Shown one piece after another: positions 20,799-31,893 of a stretch of DNA of 64,000 nucleotides. Each line of letters begins with the position of its first letter. Within the stretch, counting starts at the first letter, position 1. A program made the translations under genes and the position numbers. The notes beneath the pieces are model-generated. The model saw only the letters and a list, made by a program, of their open reading frames with translations. It was not told where the DNA came from and ran no database searches. Origin of the DNA: Hygrocybe punicea (lineage: Eukaryota; Basidiomycota; Agaricomycetes; Agaricales; Hygrophoraceae); NCBI GenBank assembly GCA_963556145.1, contig OY744463.1, positions 3,286,001 to 3,350,000 on the forward strand. The letters run 5' to 3'.

Positions 20799-22969
20799 CG
20801 GCGCGGTGTACCCTTACACTCGTCCTCGGTTTTTATCAACAAGGGGAACTGAGCGCACTAGATGACGGAGACATCGCGCTAGTAATAGTGCACGACGAAC
20901 ATACCAATGCTACGTACATTGAATCTTATACCCATTTAGCGGACTTGTCGTCTTCGTCTACAGTTCCCCGCGTCTATCTTTCCGCCTGTGATTCTCCTAA
21001 TGATTCCCTGTCTAATCCACTATATTCAACTTCTGTTTCTCCTTCCTCAACAGATCCCGCGTCGTCCTTTTCCTATTCAGCTTCATCCGCGTCTCCTTCT
21101 ACACTATCAGATGACTTCGCTAGCGTTTTCGCCGCCCAAAAGAAAGTCTACAAGCCCGTCGCGTGCAAGGTCAAGCCTGTCATCGCTGAACTCCCCGATA
21201 AATTCCGCATAATACGCAACATCACTGGCGATCCACTCGCTGAACTTCCTAACCTCGATCCAAATCCTCCACCTTTCGTTCCCACAGAACACTACACGCA
21301 GGAATGTCGTGATGCGTTCGACAAAGTTCATGAAGGCGACTTCCTCTGGCCAGCGGAGTGCGCACTAATGCACGACTTTATACAGAAACACGAGAAAGGT
21401 TTCGCGTGGACCGACAACGAGCGCGGAAGATTTCACACTGACTTCTTTCCACCCGTCGAGTTCCCCGTAATACCACACACTCCCTGGGTCCAGCGCAACA
21501 TTCCTATTCCTCCTGGTATTTATGAGGAAGTATGCAATATTATTCGCCGTAAAATCGAAGCCAAAGTCTACGAACCCTCGAACTCCTCCTATCGCTCGCG
21601 TTGGTTTACGGTTCTGAAGAAAGGTGGTAAAACGCTTCGCATCGTTCACAGTCTCGAGCCTCTTAATGCAGTGACCATCGCGCATTCTGGCGTACCTCCT
21701 ATCCCCGAACACATGGCCGAACAGTTCGCTGGCCGATCCTGTGGCGCCTGCTTTGATTTATATGTCGGATACGATGAGCGACCTATCGCCGAGTCCTCAC
21801 GCGACTATACCACCTTCCAAACACCTTTTGGAGCATTGCGACTTGTTACTCTACCTATGGGATGGACAAATTCAGTCCCGATATTCCATGACGACGTTAC
21901 TTTCATCCTGCAACCCGAGATCCCGCAGTGGACGATACCTTACATCGACGATGTCCCAGTTAAAGGCCCTAAATCGTCCTATCTCCTACACAACGGCACT
22001 TACGAAACTATCGCCGCGAACCTGGGTATTTGCCGCTTCGTCTGGGAACATTTCACTACGCTCAATCGCATTGTCCAGCGCATGAAATACTGTGGGGGAA
22101 CCTTTTCCGCCTTCAAGTCTACCCTCTGCGCTCCTGAAATCCCAGTAGTAGGCCATCGCTGCACAACTAACGGACGCTTACCCGACGAAGAGAAACTAGC
22201 CACGATTCGTAACTGGGGCCCTTGCCACAACCTGTCCGACGTCTGGTCGTTCCTTGGCACAGTAGGCGTTCTTCGAATCTTTATCCGCAACTTTGCGCAG
22301 CGTGCGCATCATCTTGTTAAACTCACGCGCAAAGACGCACCCTTTGAATTTGGTCCCGACCAGATCGCCGCTCAGGCAGACCTGAAACAAGCCGTTCTCG
22401 ATTCACCTGTGCTTCGTCCGATCGACTACACTTCAGATTCGCCGGTCATTCTTGCTGTCGACACATCCTACATCGCTGTTGGATACATCCTCTGTCAATG
22501 TGATCCCGACAACCCTTCTCGCCGTTTCTACAACCGCTTTGGTTCTATCACACTAAATGATCGCGAGTCGCACTTCTCTCAACCTAAACTAGAAATCTTC
22601 GGTCTTTATCGTGCGCTCTGCGACCTGCGGCTGTACTTAATCGGCGTTCATAATCTTGTCGTCGAAGTAGACACGCGCTACATCACAGGCATGCTATGCA
22701 ACCCAGACATTGCGCCAAGTGCTAGCATTAACCGCTGGATTGCCACGATTCTCACTTTCCACTGCACTATAGTCCATGTCCCGGGTACGCACCACGGCCC
22801 GGATGGTCTTTCAAGGCGTGTACAACAACCTCTGGATTCCCCGCCGGAAAAGGACAGCATAGAAGAAACTGAAGACTGGATCGACCGCCTTTATGGTTTC
22901 GCGCATATGATCAATACTCCTCATCCGTCCCTGCCTTTGTTGTGATCTTGTTCCGCTTTCGCCACGCTC

Positions 22970-23011
22970 ATGACTGGGGACAGTCACCATTTCAGTGAGG
23001 AGGAAGGATCC
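22970..23011 (+). promoter_or_regulatory. Internal copy of the 3' hairpin/polypurine segment in pol
   Basis: ATGACTGGGGACAGTCA, then ATTTCAGTGAGGAGGA, matches the segment in front of the 3' LTR (26275-26313) almost base for base. It lies between RNase H and integrase, where lentiviruses have a central polypurine tract. A function in plus-strand priming is inference. Confidence 0.6.
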
Positions 23012-24325
23012 AATCCTACGCTCACCAACGACGACGTACCGCGCACTGACGCTGCTCGCAGAGAAGACGATCGCATAACCATAGTAAAGAAATGGCTCAG
23101 CGACTTAGATCACCCGATCGGCCTCGCTGATTCCGACTACGCGACCTTCATCCGATACTGTACAGACTTTTTCCTCGATGGAACTAGACTATGGCGCAAA
23201 GACCAGAATGGCACGCACAAGTTAGTCATATCGCGCGATCACCGAACATCAATTATGCGACAAGCCCACGACGAAGTAGGACACAAAGGATTTTACGCGA
23301 CTCGCGCTATGATCACAGAACGCTTCTGGTGGCCACACATGCAAGCTGATATTCACTGGTTTGTTCACACATGCCATCTTTGCCAGCTTCGCCAATCCTG
23401 TCAGGTTCTCATTCCCCCTGTCGTCGCAACGCCCGCCCCACTTTTCGCCAAAATATTCATCGACACAATGCACTTACCGACATCTAGCGGATACAAATAT
23501 ATAATCCAAGGACGCTGCTCGCTTACTCAGTACCCCGAATTCAGAATGCTTCGCAACGAAAATGCTTGTGCAATCGGAGATTGGATATTCAAAGATATTC
23601 TCTGTCGATGGGGTTCTCTCCGCGAAATCGTTACAGACAATGGACCCGCGCTCATCAAATCTCTCACTTATCTTTCGAAGTGATACCGCGTTAACCACAT
23701 TCGCATCTCTGGCTACAATTCCCACGCAAACGGTCTCGTGGAACGACCGCACTACGACGTTCAACAATCTCTCTTCAAAGCTGCGGACGGCGACCAGTTT
23801 AGATGGGCCAATGTGACGTACTCAGTATTTTGGGCCGAACGTATCACTATCCGACGACGAATGGGCTGCTCACCTTACTTCGCAGCGACTGGCGCTCATC
23901 CCCTATTACCACTCGACATCGTAGAAGCAACATACCTTCAACCCCCACCGGATTCAGTCCTATCCTCTACAGACCTGATTGCGCGACGCGCGATTGCACT
24001 CCAAAAACGTAGCGACGATATTAATCGCATATACTCGCAAGTTTACGACGCTCGCCGGAAAGCGGCACAACGTTTCGAAAAGCAACACGCGAAGATGATT
24101 CGCAACTTCGATTTTAAAAGCGGTGACTTAGTTCTCATTCGCAACACACAGATAGAGAAAGCGCTAAACCGGAAAATGCGCCTGCGCTATCTTGGTCCCC
24201 TTATCGTTATTTCGCGCAACTTTGGCGGCGCTTACATTCTCTGCGAACTTGATGGGTCTGTCTTTCACCAGCCAATCGCAGCGTTTCGAGTTGTCCCCTA
24301 TTTTGCTCGCCGTTCAATCACACTC

Positions 24326-24471
24326 CCGCTGGAGAGGTACCGAGGTACCTCTCCGGGGGCTCACGCAGGACTCGAGGTGGAAGTCGACTGGATAGGAAGG
24401 ATGAACTGACTACTACATCGGGAACTGCTACTGACTAAGGGACTGGTCACGTGATCTACTACTACACCGCC
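24326..24471. mobile_element. Small insertion in the pol tail with CTACTACA ends
   Basis: Splits the conserved Pol tail between SITLP and FLNIPAQRLNEL. Starts near a perfect palindrome GGAGAGGTACC-GA-GGTACCTCTCC and ends with repeated CTACTACA, TCACGTGATCTACTACTACA. Similar CTACTACAGTG / CACGTGACCTCCTACTACAG motifs occur at 54918-55000 and 55195-55345, so it is one member of a small non-autonomous family. Exact limits and target duplication not resolved. Confidence 0.5.
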
Positions 24472-24893
24472 GCGCTTCCTCAATATTCCTGCGCAACGAC
24501 TAAACGAACTCGAAAACACTTCCGACGACGAACAACCTCCTGAAGCACAGGAACCCGGTTCTGATGTCGAAGACGATTGACTGAATTTTTATGCTTGTCT
24601 CATTTTTACACTCATCGCCTATACCTTCTTTTTTTATTTTAGCACATTATTCAAGTCGCGACAAGAGCGAGACTTTTGTCGCGCAAGACTTCGTCTTTGC
24701 GGGGTTTTACGGCGATGATGATCTACTGAGCCTTTCCCCTAGATAAGTTTATACTTGTTTCCTCCGCTTTCTTTCGCTTCTTGCATACAATTCGAGAGCA
24801 GACAAATTATTATAATACATATATGAAAACAGCTAAAAAGGTTTTACATATATAACACAGATGGGGCGCGCACGTTTTCGCACTTTCTCCCAT

Positions 24894-26158
24894 TTACTCC
24901 TCATATTCGCCGTACTCCTCCTCCTCGTCCTCCAGCTGCGCCAACTCCCGCCTCATTTCAGTCTGCACTCTCACCCACACCGCGACCCGTTCTTCGATCA
25001 TCGAGATCTCTTCCCGTAACATGCGTTTGCGCACTTCCACGTCCATGACCCGCACACTTCGTGGCGGATGGGTACCAATATAGGCTATGATGGCCAGTCA
25101 GCGCGTTCGATACCCTGTCATTTTAGTGACTTACCTCGGGGGGGCGGCTGGTTTCTCTCCTTCCCTTTCCCCTTATCCACCCGTGCCTTTCCCTTGTCCG
25201 CGTGACCTTTGCTGGAAACTGGCTTCCTCAGCATGCTCCGCCCGCATTTCCTCTGCCCCATCCGGTTCACCCCATTCCAAAAGCATCCTTACTTCGCATC
25301 GCGGCACCTCCTGCACCGTGGGTCCTGCTCGTCAAACTCGCAAACGACGACGGCCGCCCTCGCTGCGCGGCAACGATCGCACTACGAAGTTTTCATGAGT
25401 ACAGACGAATGGTAAAGTTTGACTAGTTACCTACCTTGCCTTGGACATCGCGAAGGTCCTTCCCGGGACCGACCCTCTTGCGCTTTTTCGACGACCCCCC
25501 CTGCCCTTCGTATTCCATTTCGAATCCTATCTCCTCTTCTCCCTGCGAGCTCGCTTCCATCTCGCTGCCCCCGTCCTGCTTGTTCGAACCCATCATCAAC
25601 GCCGCCATCTCGTCCCGTGTGATCTCCTTGCGCAGGAACCACGCGTATAGATTCTTCGCGCGTTCCTTTTTCTCCGCAGCTTTGTCCGTGACCTCCTTCG
25701 CCAACCTGGCCCGCTCGATCTCGGCCTTGCGAGCCTTCTTCTCTTTGGCTTCTTGCGCATCGCGCACTTTCTGTTCCGCCTGGGCTTGCTCGTGCACCTT
25801 CTTCGCGTCTTCTCATGCCTTCTTCGCATTGCCATGCAACCTCGGGAGCAAAATCTCCCCGCCCCATTGCAACGCCTTCTCATCCTCTATAAAGTCCAAC
25901 GCCGCGACGGCGTCCCTCCACATCTCCTTGACTTCCTCGCTACTCTCTATCGGCCCGGTTGTTCGTTCAAACTCGAGATAATTGTACTGTTGATCAATGG
26001 TAGTCAGCGAAAAGGTTAGCGCAGTTGCGATGACTTACCAGGAGTTCTTCGAAATCCTGTCCCCACGCGATCCACTCTTCTCCGGCAGCGCCCTCCGCTG
26101 GTTTCGCGTCCGTGTGCGTCTTGAGGGCCTCAAAGGCAGCGGCGACAAATTTGGCCAT
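24894..26158 (-). pseudogene. Antisense Gypsy gene: coiled-coil protein with cysteine cluster
   Basis: Minus-strand gene between pol and the 3' LTR. Exon 1 starts MAKFVAAAFEALKTHTDAKP at 26158 and ends at a GTAAGT donor near 26038. Exon 2 holds YNYLEFERTTGPIESSEE and a long charged helix (EKKARKAEIERARLAKE...) with nuclear-type KKRKR. Exon 3 gives CDRCRAAR...CEFDEQDPRCRRCRDAK, a C-x2-C...C-x2-C cluster reminiscent of fungal zinc-cluster DNA-binding proteins. The last exon ends RELAQLEDEEEEYGEYEE with TAA at 24894. Two stops interrupt it: TGA near 25815 (from CGA) and TAA after RCRDAK (from CAA), both simple C-to-T changes. Function unknown; a regulator of the element or of host transcription is possible. 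Introns on this strand show it is a real transcription unit, not a shadow. Confidence 0.7.
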
Positions 26159-26274
26159 GGGGTGTGTCGTCATACGAAGTGGTGTTGGATATCGAAACGA
26201 AGGTTCGCGAACATCGACACATCGCTTCTGTTTATAAGTCAGACTCGCACGTGACTTTCCCACGGCCCACACGA

Positions 26275-26313
26275 TTGACTGAGGACAGTCAAGATTTCAG
26301 TGAGGAGGAAAAA
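26275..26313 (+). promoter_or_regulatory. 3' hairpin and polypurine tract of the Gypsy element
   Basis: TTGACTGAGGACAGTCAA is a near-perfect hairpin (7-base arms, 4-base loop), followed by the purine run GAGGAGGAAAAA directly before the 3' LTR. The hairpin is shared with both non-autonomous LTR elements further right. Confidence 0.8.
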
Positions 26314-27152
26314 TGATATGCAGTCTCTCCCTTTGGGCACGGAATCTCTCATATGGTCAATTCTACTTTCCCTACGACTCTTCCGCAGTCCCACGTACAT
26401 GCGAAACATCAGCGTGCTGCCTGTGACTTGCGCGACTTACGCTGATTGACACGCGCGTGACCGCGACATCTTCGCTGTATCTTAACCATGCGACCCGGTC
26501 TTAATACGCTGACACACAACTGTTAAACACGTCCTACACGTTCGGACACCGAGCCCGATACCAGAAATGTAATTCATCCGGTTTATCTTCTTCTTTTCGC
26601 TGACTTTCATGTGATATTCGCTGATATTTCAAATCCTTCGCTATTCCGTTCCCATTTTGTCGCTTTCATGCGATATTTCGCTGCATTTCTATTTCACTCA
26701 ACCACCCTTAAACCCCTATCCTTTTAGAATATAAAAAATGTCCTGTAGTAGAAAATAAGAAGAAGAAGAACCCAGTTCTCCCCTCTCCACTAGTTTGCGT
26801 CTTAAGTTTTAAAAGATCTAGTCATTCTCACTCGAATCTGCGTCTCTCCTCATCGCGTACTCTCCGCTATCGTGACCTAAGTTGTAGCGCAGAACCTCCG
26901 TCTCGTTGCGTCATCACCGCATATCGCGCTGTCATCTAGGACACCCAGCTAAGCCTTCTGATCCTTGTTTATCACTGCGTTGCGACATCGCGTTGTCTTG
27001 CGACTCTTCGCGTTTGTTTATTTTATCGCGCATATTATCGCGCACTATCGCATTATTGTCGGGAGTGTCCCCAAGTCTCGTTCGCACCTTTGCGATGTTT
27101 TTCATCATTTATTATCTCTTTATCCGGGGTCATAGACGTGGAAACCGTATCA
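26314..27152 (+). repeat. Gypsy 3' LTR (839 bases)
   Basis: TGATATGCAG to CCGTATCA. Contains the uninterrupted target of the hAT insertion found in the 5' LTR (CTCTTTATCCGGGGTC near 27115-27130) and a run of AAGAAGAAGAA near 26757. Differs from the 5' LTR by about 26 transitions and no transversions by my reading. Confidence 0.95.
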
Positions 27153-27456
27153 GTGCCAACCCCAAGCCAAACAGCCCCATCCACCTGCACCTCTGCGTCA
27201 GTGCAGATGGACAAGTCCCCACCAGGCCCAAACATAGCAAACACCATGACAGGTGCGCCGGAGCATGCCATGTCATCATCAAGCACCCAGACAGCCCCAT
27301 CCACATGCGAGAACGCGTCCCAGCATGGCCCAACAAGCCCACCATCACCAGAAGCAACGGCAACCACATTGGACGACGCCCCATCATCGAATACTACCCC
27401 AACGCAAACCACTGCGCCTGAAACTCAACGAGAGACGCGTTGCACACCCACATCGA
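27153..27456 (+). pseudogene. 3' part of the SxQT-repeat gene, between Gypsy and hAT insertions
   Basis: Continues the frame style lost at 16194 with SQTAPSTCTSASVQM, SSSTQTAPSTCEN and TPTQTTAPETQRE. It is cut at 27456 by the hAT element and what follows after 30581 soon reaches a stop and another repeat, so the 3' end of the gene is lost. Confidence 0.55.
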
Positions 27457-30400
27457 TAGTGTTTAACACGGGTCTGGGTCAACCCGGTGACCCACCGGTT
27501 CGGTTCCAGCCGGTCCAGGTACCAGGTTGCCATTTTGGCTACCCACATGACACCGTGACCCGAACCAGCGGGTCACTGGGGATTTGCCGACGTGTTTGTG
27601 CTCCGCAACAGCCGTCAAGGAGTTGGTCAACGCTCAGCACCTGGCTTCGTTTTACCTCCCTCAAACTTTGCTTCTGGCCCTGCCATACCCAGAAGACCCC
27701 TATGGGCCACAATCGATCGGGCTAACTGAAACAGGTACGTCCACATTGGTTTCTTTTTTTCTTTTTCATCTCAGCTATGTGGCCGGCGGCTGTCCGACTC
27801 AAAAAACTCGTCCATCATCTCTTGGATACGTTCCCTCAACTTTCCCCCTCATCCACCAATGACCCAGTCGACCTCTGCGAAGTCTGTCTCCTCAGGCAAA
27901 TCTGCCCCCGCCAAGAAGCCGTCTGCCAAAGCGAAAAGCAAAACCTCCAGTAACACATCCTCTCAGGTTTCCACCAAGTCCGCCGAGCCCCACTACATAG
28001 AATCCAATGATGATGCCACTTCAGTGACCTCCGAAGTCTGTAGCACTATTGACTATGAAAAAGAATTAGGTACATCTAGCTACGTGTTTTGGGGACCAGC
28101 AGGCTTGCTAACCTGTTGAACAGATCTGGCCAAGAAGACGTGGCGCTCCCCTATCTACTCGTTCTTCAAGGACAACGTTACCGTTGAGTGGCTCGAAAAC
28201 TGCCCGTTCCACTTCTTTCCATGTGCAGCTCGCAATTGCAAGACGACTCTCGGCGGCGTTCGGCGCTACCTTGACAAGGGAGATAAGCATTCCACTGCCA
28301 ACCTCATGAAGCACGCCCGGCGCTGCTTTGGCGAAGACGCTGTCAAGGCCGCCGCGGATGGCAATACCAAGGATCAGAATAAGTCCGTCTTCAATGCTTT
28401 TGCTCGCAAAGGCCAAGAGCCTGTCACATTCTCTCATCGTTCCCTCACGAACACTGAAGCACGGCATGTCCTTTCTCTTTTTATTTTGTCTACCAAAACT
28501 AATTGAATCTACAGCACCCGCATTGTCAAATGGGTTGCTGAAAACAACAGACCATCCTACATCATCACCGATAACGAATTCATCAAGTTGGTTACTGCCG
28601 GTCGCCCACATTTGTCCCTTCCGTCGCACACCACCGTCAACCGTGATATCAATGTCGTTTTCCAGGCTTCTCGTGATCGCATCAAGAAACTCTTGACCGA
28701 ACATCCTGGCCGCTTACACTTTGCGATGGATGCGTGGACATCCCCCAATCATCGCGTGTTTGTAGCTTGGACAGTCCATCTGCAGCATAAAGGCGAGATG
28801 CTCACGTTTCTTCTTGATATGGTCGAAGTTCCCGAATCCCACACTGGCAAGACTCTAGCCAATGCGTTCCAGAAGATGGTCGTCGACTTCGGTGTGGAGC
28901 AGAAAGTCCTCAGCATGGTTGCCGACAACGCCTCTGCCAACGACATGCAAACCACTGCGTTCGCCGCTCTTGATAATTCTTTTGATGAGGAGGCGCGTGT
29001 CCGCTGCTTTAAGCACACCATGCAGCTCACTGCTAAGACTCTTTTGAGTCCCTTCAAAGCAGCAGGTTGCAGTGGTGGTGATCAATCGAATGATGATGCA
29101 GAGGAACTGGATGTCGAGAACAAGGATGAAGAGGACGAAGAGGACGAAGAGGATGGAGCAGACGGAGCGGACAGAGAGCAGGAGGATGACGTTGATGTTG
29201 ACGACATTGATGACGGCCATGATGAGCTCGCTGAGCTGGCCGAAGATGAACGGGAAGCCGTGATCGCTGAAACCACTGATGTCCGTGAGGTTGTCGTCAA
29301 GATCTGCTGCCTGTCATTTGCCATCATCCACTCATCCATGATTTTGTTGCCCATCTGGTTCAAATACTGCGTAGTCCACAGGCTCAAGCACCGAAAAATC
29401 CCTCGCGATGTCCTCACACGTTGGAACTCCACCTACGACATGTTACGCTTCATGCAACAGTATCGGGCCGTTGTTGACGCCATCACCGCTGACAAGACGC
29501 TTAAGCTAAGGCAGTACGAGTTGGACAATGACGAATGGGTGGTGGTGGATCAACTTGTTGCAGTCCTCAAACAATTCAAGCATGCGACTCTATTCTTTTC
29601 AAAGGACACCGCTAGCGTGGCCACCGTCATCCCAGCGATGGATCGGCTCACAGAAGGCCTGGATCCCCAAACGAAGACTGGGTACCACCCCAGCATTGTC
29701 GCTGCTTTGAAGCTCACGCGAAAGAAGATAAATCGATACTACTCGCTTACAGATTCTTCTGCGGTTTATCGGATTGCAATGGTGCTCCACCCCAGCATGA
29801 AGTTAGAATATTTCCGTCAACACGCATGGGAGGCCGACTGGATTGAACAAGCAGAGGAACTTGTGCGCAATGAATATGATCTTAGGTACAAGAATGAGAC
29901 TGGTACCAATCAAGGCACGGCTCCCACATCCAATGATTCGGCCTTCTTCGACTTCAGCAATCTGTCTGTGCCCGCAGCATCTTGTGCTAGCGAGCTGGAT
30001 GAGTATCTCCGATCTCCTGTTGAAAATGTCACTAACCCCCTCATGTGGTGGTGGAACAATCGCTTTGTCTATCCGAATTTATCCAGGATGGCCCTGGACT
30101 TCCTGAGTGTTCCCGGTGAGTCGGTGAAGGGTTTTTCGAGGTGATCTGTGCTAACAATGTACTGTAGCAACCTTGACAGCTGTCGAACAAGTTTTCTCCC
30201 AGGGAAGACAAATTCTCCCTTTCTCCCGAAATTGGCTCAGTGGTTCCAGCATTCGCGCCAACATGTGTCTTGGATCTTGGTTTCGCAACGGATTGATCAT
30301 GGTCGAGAACGTGATGGATGACATCAAGAGTGGCGGGAAGGAACTGAAGCGCAAGAGGGCTGAAGAGGATGCCGAAAATGTTGAGATCACCGACAAGTAG

Positions 30401-30573
30401 ATTACTTTTTGTTTTTGTTTTTGTGAACCCCCCCCCCCCCGAATGAATGAACCCGGCCAACCCGGGCATTAAACCTGTCATCACCGTTACCTGAACCCGT
30501 TTTAGACCGGGTTTGACCGGTCCGGGTCCGGGTTGGGCTTTTTAGACCCCCGGGTTACCCGTGTTAAACCTTA
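27457..30573 (+). mobile_element. Complete hAT transposon with 8-base target duplication
   Basis: Left end TAGTGTTTAACACGGGT at 27457; right end, read inward, TAAGGTTTAACACGGGT from 30573. Target duplication CACATCGA at 27449-27456 and 30574-30581. 3117 bases with one spliced transposase gene on the plus strand. The terminal repeats are followed by GGGTC/GACCC-rich subterminal motifs. An uninterrupted coding region and clean ends suggest recent activity. Confidence 0.96.
27859..30400 (+). CDS. hAT transposase
   Basis: Four exons. The N-terminus is Ser/Lys-rich, then after an intron (28070-28123) comes a BED-type finger: WRSPIYSFFKDNVTVEW, cysteines in FFPCAARNCK and histidine/cysteine in HSTANLMKHARRC. 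A second intron (about 28463-28514) has no GT donor that keeps the frame, so a GC-AG intron is likely. The catalytic core begins LHFAMDAWTSPNHRVFVAWT and VADNASANDMQ with the first two acidic residues, includes a long Asp/Glu-rich insertion (around residues 400-450) and RCFKHTMQLTAK. The C-terminal hAT dimerisation domain reads PLMWWWNNRFVYPNLSRMAL, then across the last intron (about 30116-30168) TLTAVEQVFSQGRQILP. No internal stop was seen, so the enzyme may be functional and could move the many short hAT-type elements here, although their ends differ. Confidence 0.93.
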
Positions 30574-30581
30574 CACATCGA

Positions 30582-31569
30582 CCCCAAACACATGCAGACA
30601 AACATAGTATAGATGTAATATTTGGCTCAAAGGACAAAAATAAAGCAAATCACAGTATACGTACTTCTAGCCCTTAAAAAACTGAACAATTTCCTTCCTA
30701 CAATCCTGTTCATAGGAGCTCATTTGATGCCATAATTTGACAATGTCAGTTGGATGTCAAAAAATACTGGTTTACCTTCTATTTCATCCACAACTCACCA
30801 TACACTAAACATTGTCCCAATATAATTACAGGAGTAGATAGCCTTTTAGAAATAGTACAAATTTCCCTTTATAACCATCTCAATCCATGCAGTACTTCAT
30901 GAGATACAAAATAGAGCACTCAAATTTCTACCAAGTCCATATTTCTTAATTGATTGAAAAAAGCTGAGTTACTGACAACAATTACCCAAATGGCTGTAAA
31001 CAAACCAGCTATTATATGGCAACTGTGTCTGTGGAGTGAAAAGGTAAGAACTGACCTTCAATCCTGTTCAGGACTTTACAGTGTTCAATGGCTTCTTTGA
31101 ACACTACCAGTCCTTTGAACACCATAATAGAATTGATTCTGTACTGATTTCTACTGCTAAAAAGTGTTCTAATTCCTTCAGTGCACCATCTGAACCTATC
31201 TGGATATTTATGTTTATTCAGAACCACCAATAAAATTAGAAACTGAATATTCTCAAAGCAAAGAGAAATCTGATCACTCCTTGAAAGCTTGAACACTAAT
31301 GTTTTGATTATAAAACATTTAAATATTAACAGATTTCTTTGAAAATTGGTATGAGACGTCTTTAAATATATGAGCAACTTCTGGTCTGCTCAGATTTTCT
31401 TCAAGATAACTGGCTACTTGTGGCATTTTAGATTAATTTATTGTGTTCAAAGGAGCCATTGAATACTGTACCTCAATTGTACTAGAATGAGTAGCAAATA
31501 TAAAGCATGAAAATATTATAAAACAGATAACATACCCTTGTGACTTCTAAACCAAAGACACAATTGAAT
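30582..31569. other. Repeat-derived stretch without a gene
   Basis: Bases 30605-30940 are a diverged single-arm copy, in reverse orientation, of the repeat forming the inverted pair at 51.1-51.9 kb (shared TATTTGGCTCAAA, GTACTTCTAGCCCTT and CATCTCAATCCATGCAGTA). Bases about 31210-31330 match 44450-44540 on the same strand (AATCTGATCACT..TTGAACACTAATGTTTT). No intact open frame. Confidence 0.6.
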
Positions 31570-31885
31570 TAGTGAATGGCACAGGTATGGCGACCCGCAC
31601 GGGCCAAGGGTAAGGGTAGCCGCAGGTACAGGTACGGGTACGATTCTCCTACCCGTGAGCTTTATTTTAAGCCCCGGATTGTCCAAAACGGTCAAGTATT
31701 GGGTGAGTTATGATCAAAACAATCATTCTTCATTGTTTTGATCATAACTCACTCAATACTTGACCGTTTTAGATGATCTGGGACTCAAAATGACGGGTAA
31801 ACCCGCCGGATCACGGGTAGGGGTAGCTGCGGGTACGGGTACGGGTACAGCGCCAATACCCACGGGTTACCCGTGCCATTCACTA
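31570..31885. mobile_element. Short hAT-type element (316 bases)
   Basis: Ends TAGTGAATGGCAC and GTGCCATTCACTA form a 13-base perfect inverted repeat. Target duplication AATTGAAT at 31562-31569 and 31886-31893. Subterminal ACGGGTACGGGTAC motifs are present on both sides. The centre (about 31685-31775) is a near-perfect inverted repeat of GGTCAAGTATTGGGTGAGTT with a short loop. Confidence 0.95.
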
Positions 31886-31893
31886 AATTGAAT

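Larger units (their letters stand above)
20795..24580 (+). pseudogene. pol: Gypsy Pol: reverse transcriptase, RNase H, integrase (broken)
   Basis: One reading frame runs through the whole stretch. Reverse transcriptase has LRIVHSLEPLNAVT and the YIDD active site (near residue 382); RNase H has AVDTSYIAVGYIL; integrase has the HHCC finger (HDEVGHKGFYATRAM to CHLCQLRQ), first aspartate in FIDTMHLP, second in VTDNGP and glutamate in NGLVERP. Two in-frame TGA codons (22943-22945 and 23681-23683) interrupt it; both look like CGA (Arg) changed to TGA. The C-terminal tail, ending GSDVEDD at 24577, is still in frame but separated by an insertion of about 145 bases (about 24326-24471) with ends of the CTACTACA type that brings two more stops. 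The copy is therefore inactive. Confidence 0.92.
16195..27152 (+). mobile_element. Complete Ty3/Gypsy LTR retrotransposon with antisense gene
   Basis: Two 839-base LTRs (16195-18157 once the inserted hAT and its duplicated 8 bases are removed, and 26314-27152), both starting TGATA and ending TATCA, flank a primer-binding site, gag-protease, reverse transcriptase-RNase H-integrase and a polypurine tract. Order RT-RH-IN identifies Ty3/Gypsy. Pol has several in-frame stops and an insertion near its end, so the copy cannot make its own integrase. An antisense gene lies between pol and the 3' LTR. No 5-base target duplication is evident: flanks read TGCGC on the left and GTGCC on the right. Confidence 0.95.

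Noticed and set aside
25436..25981. Plus-strand serine-rich open frame inside the Gypsy 3' region
   Set aside because: It is the shadow of the antisense coiled-coil gene, whose introns and motifs make sense only on the minus strand.
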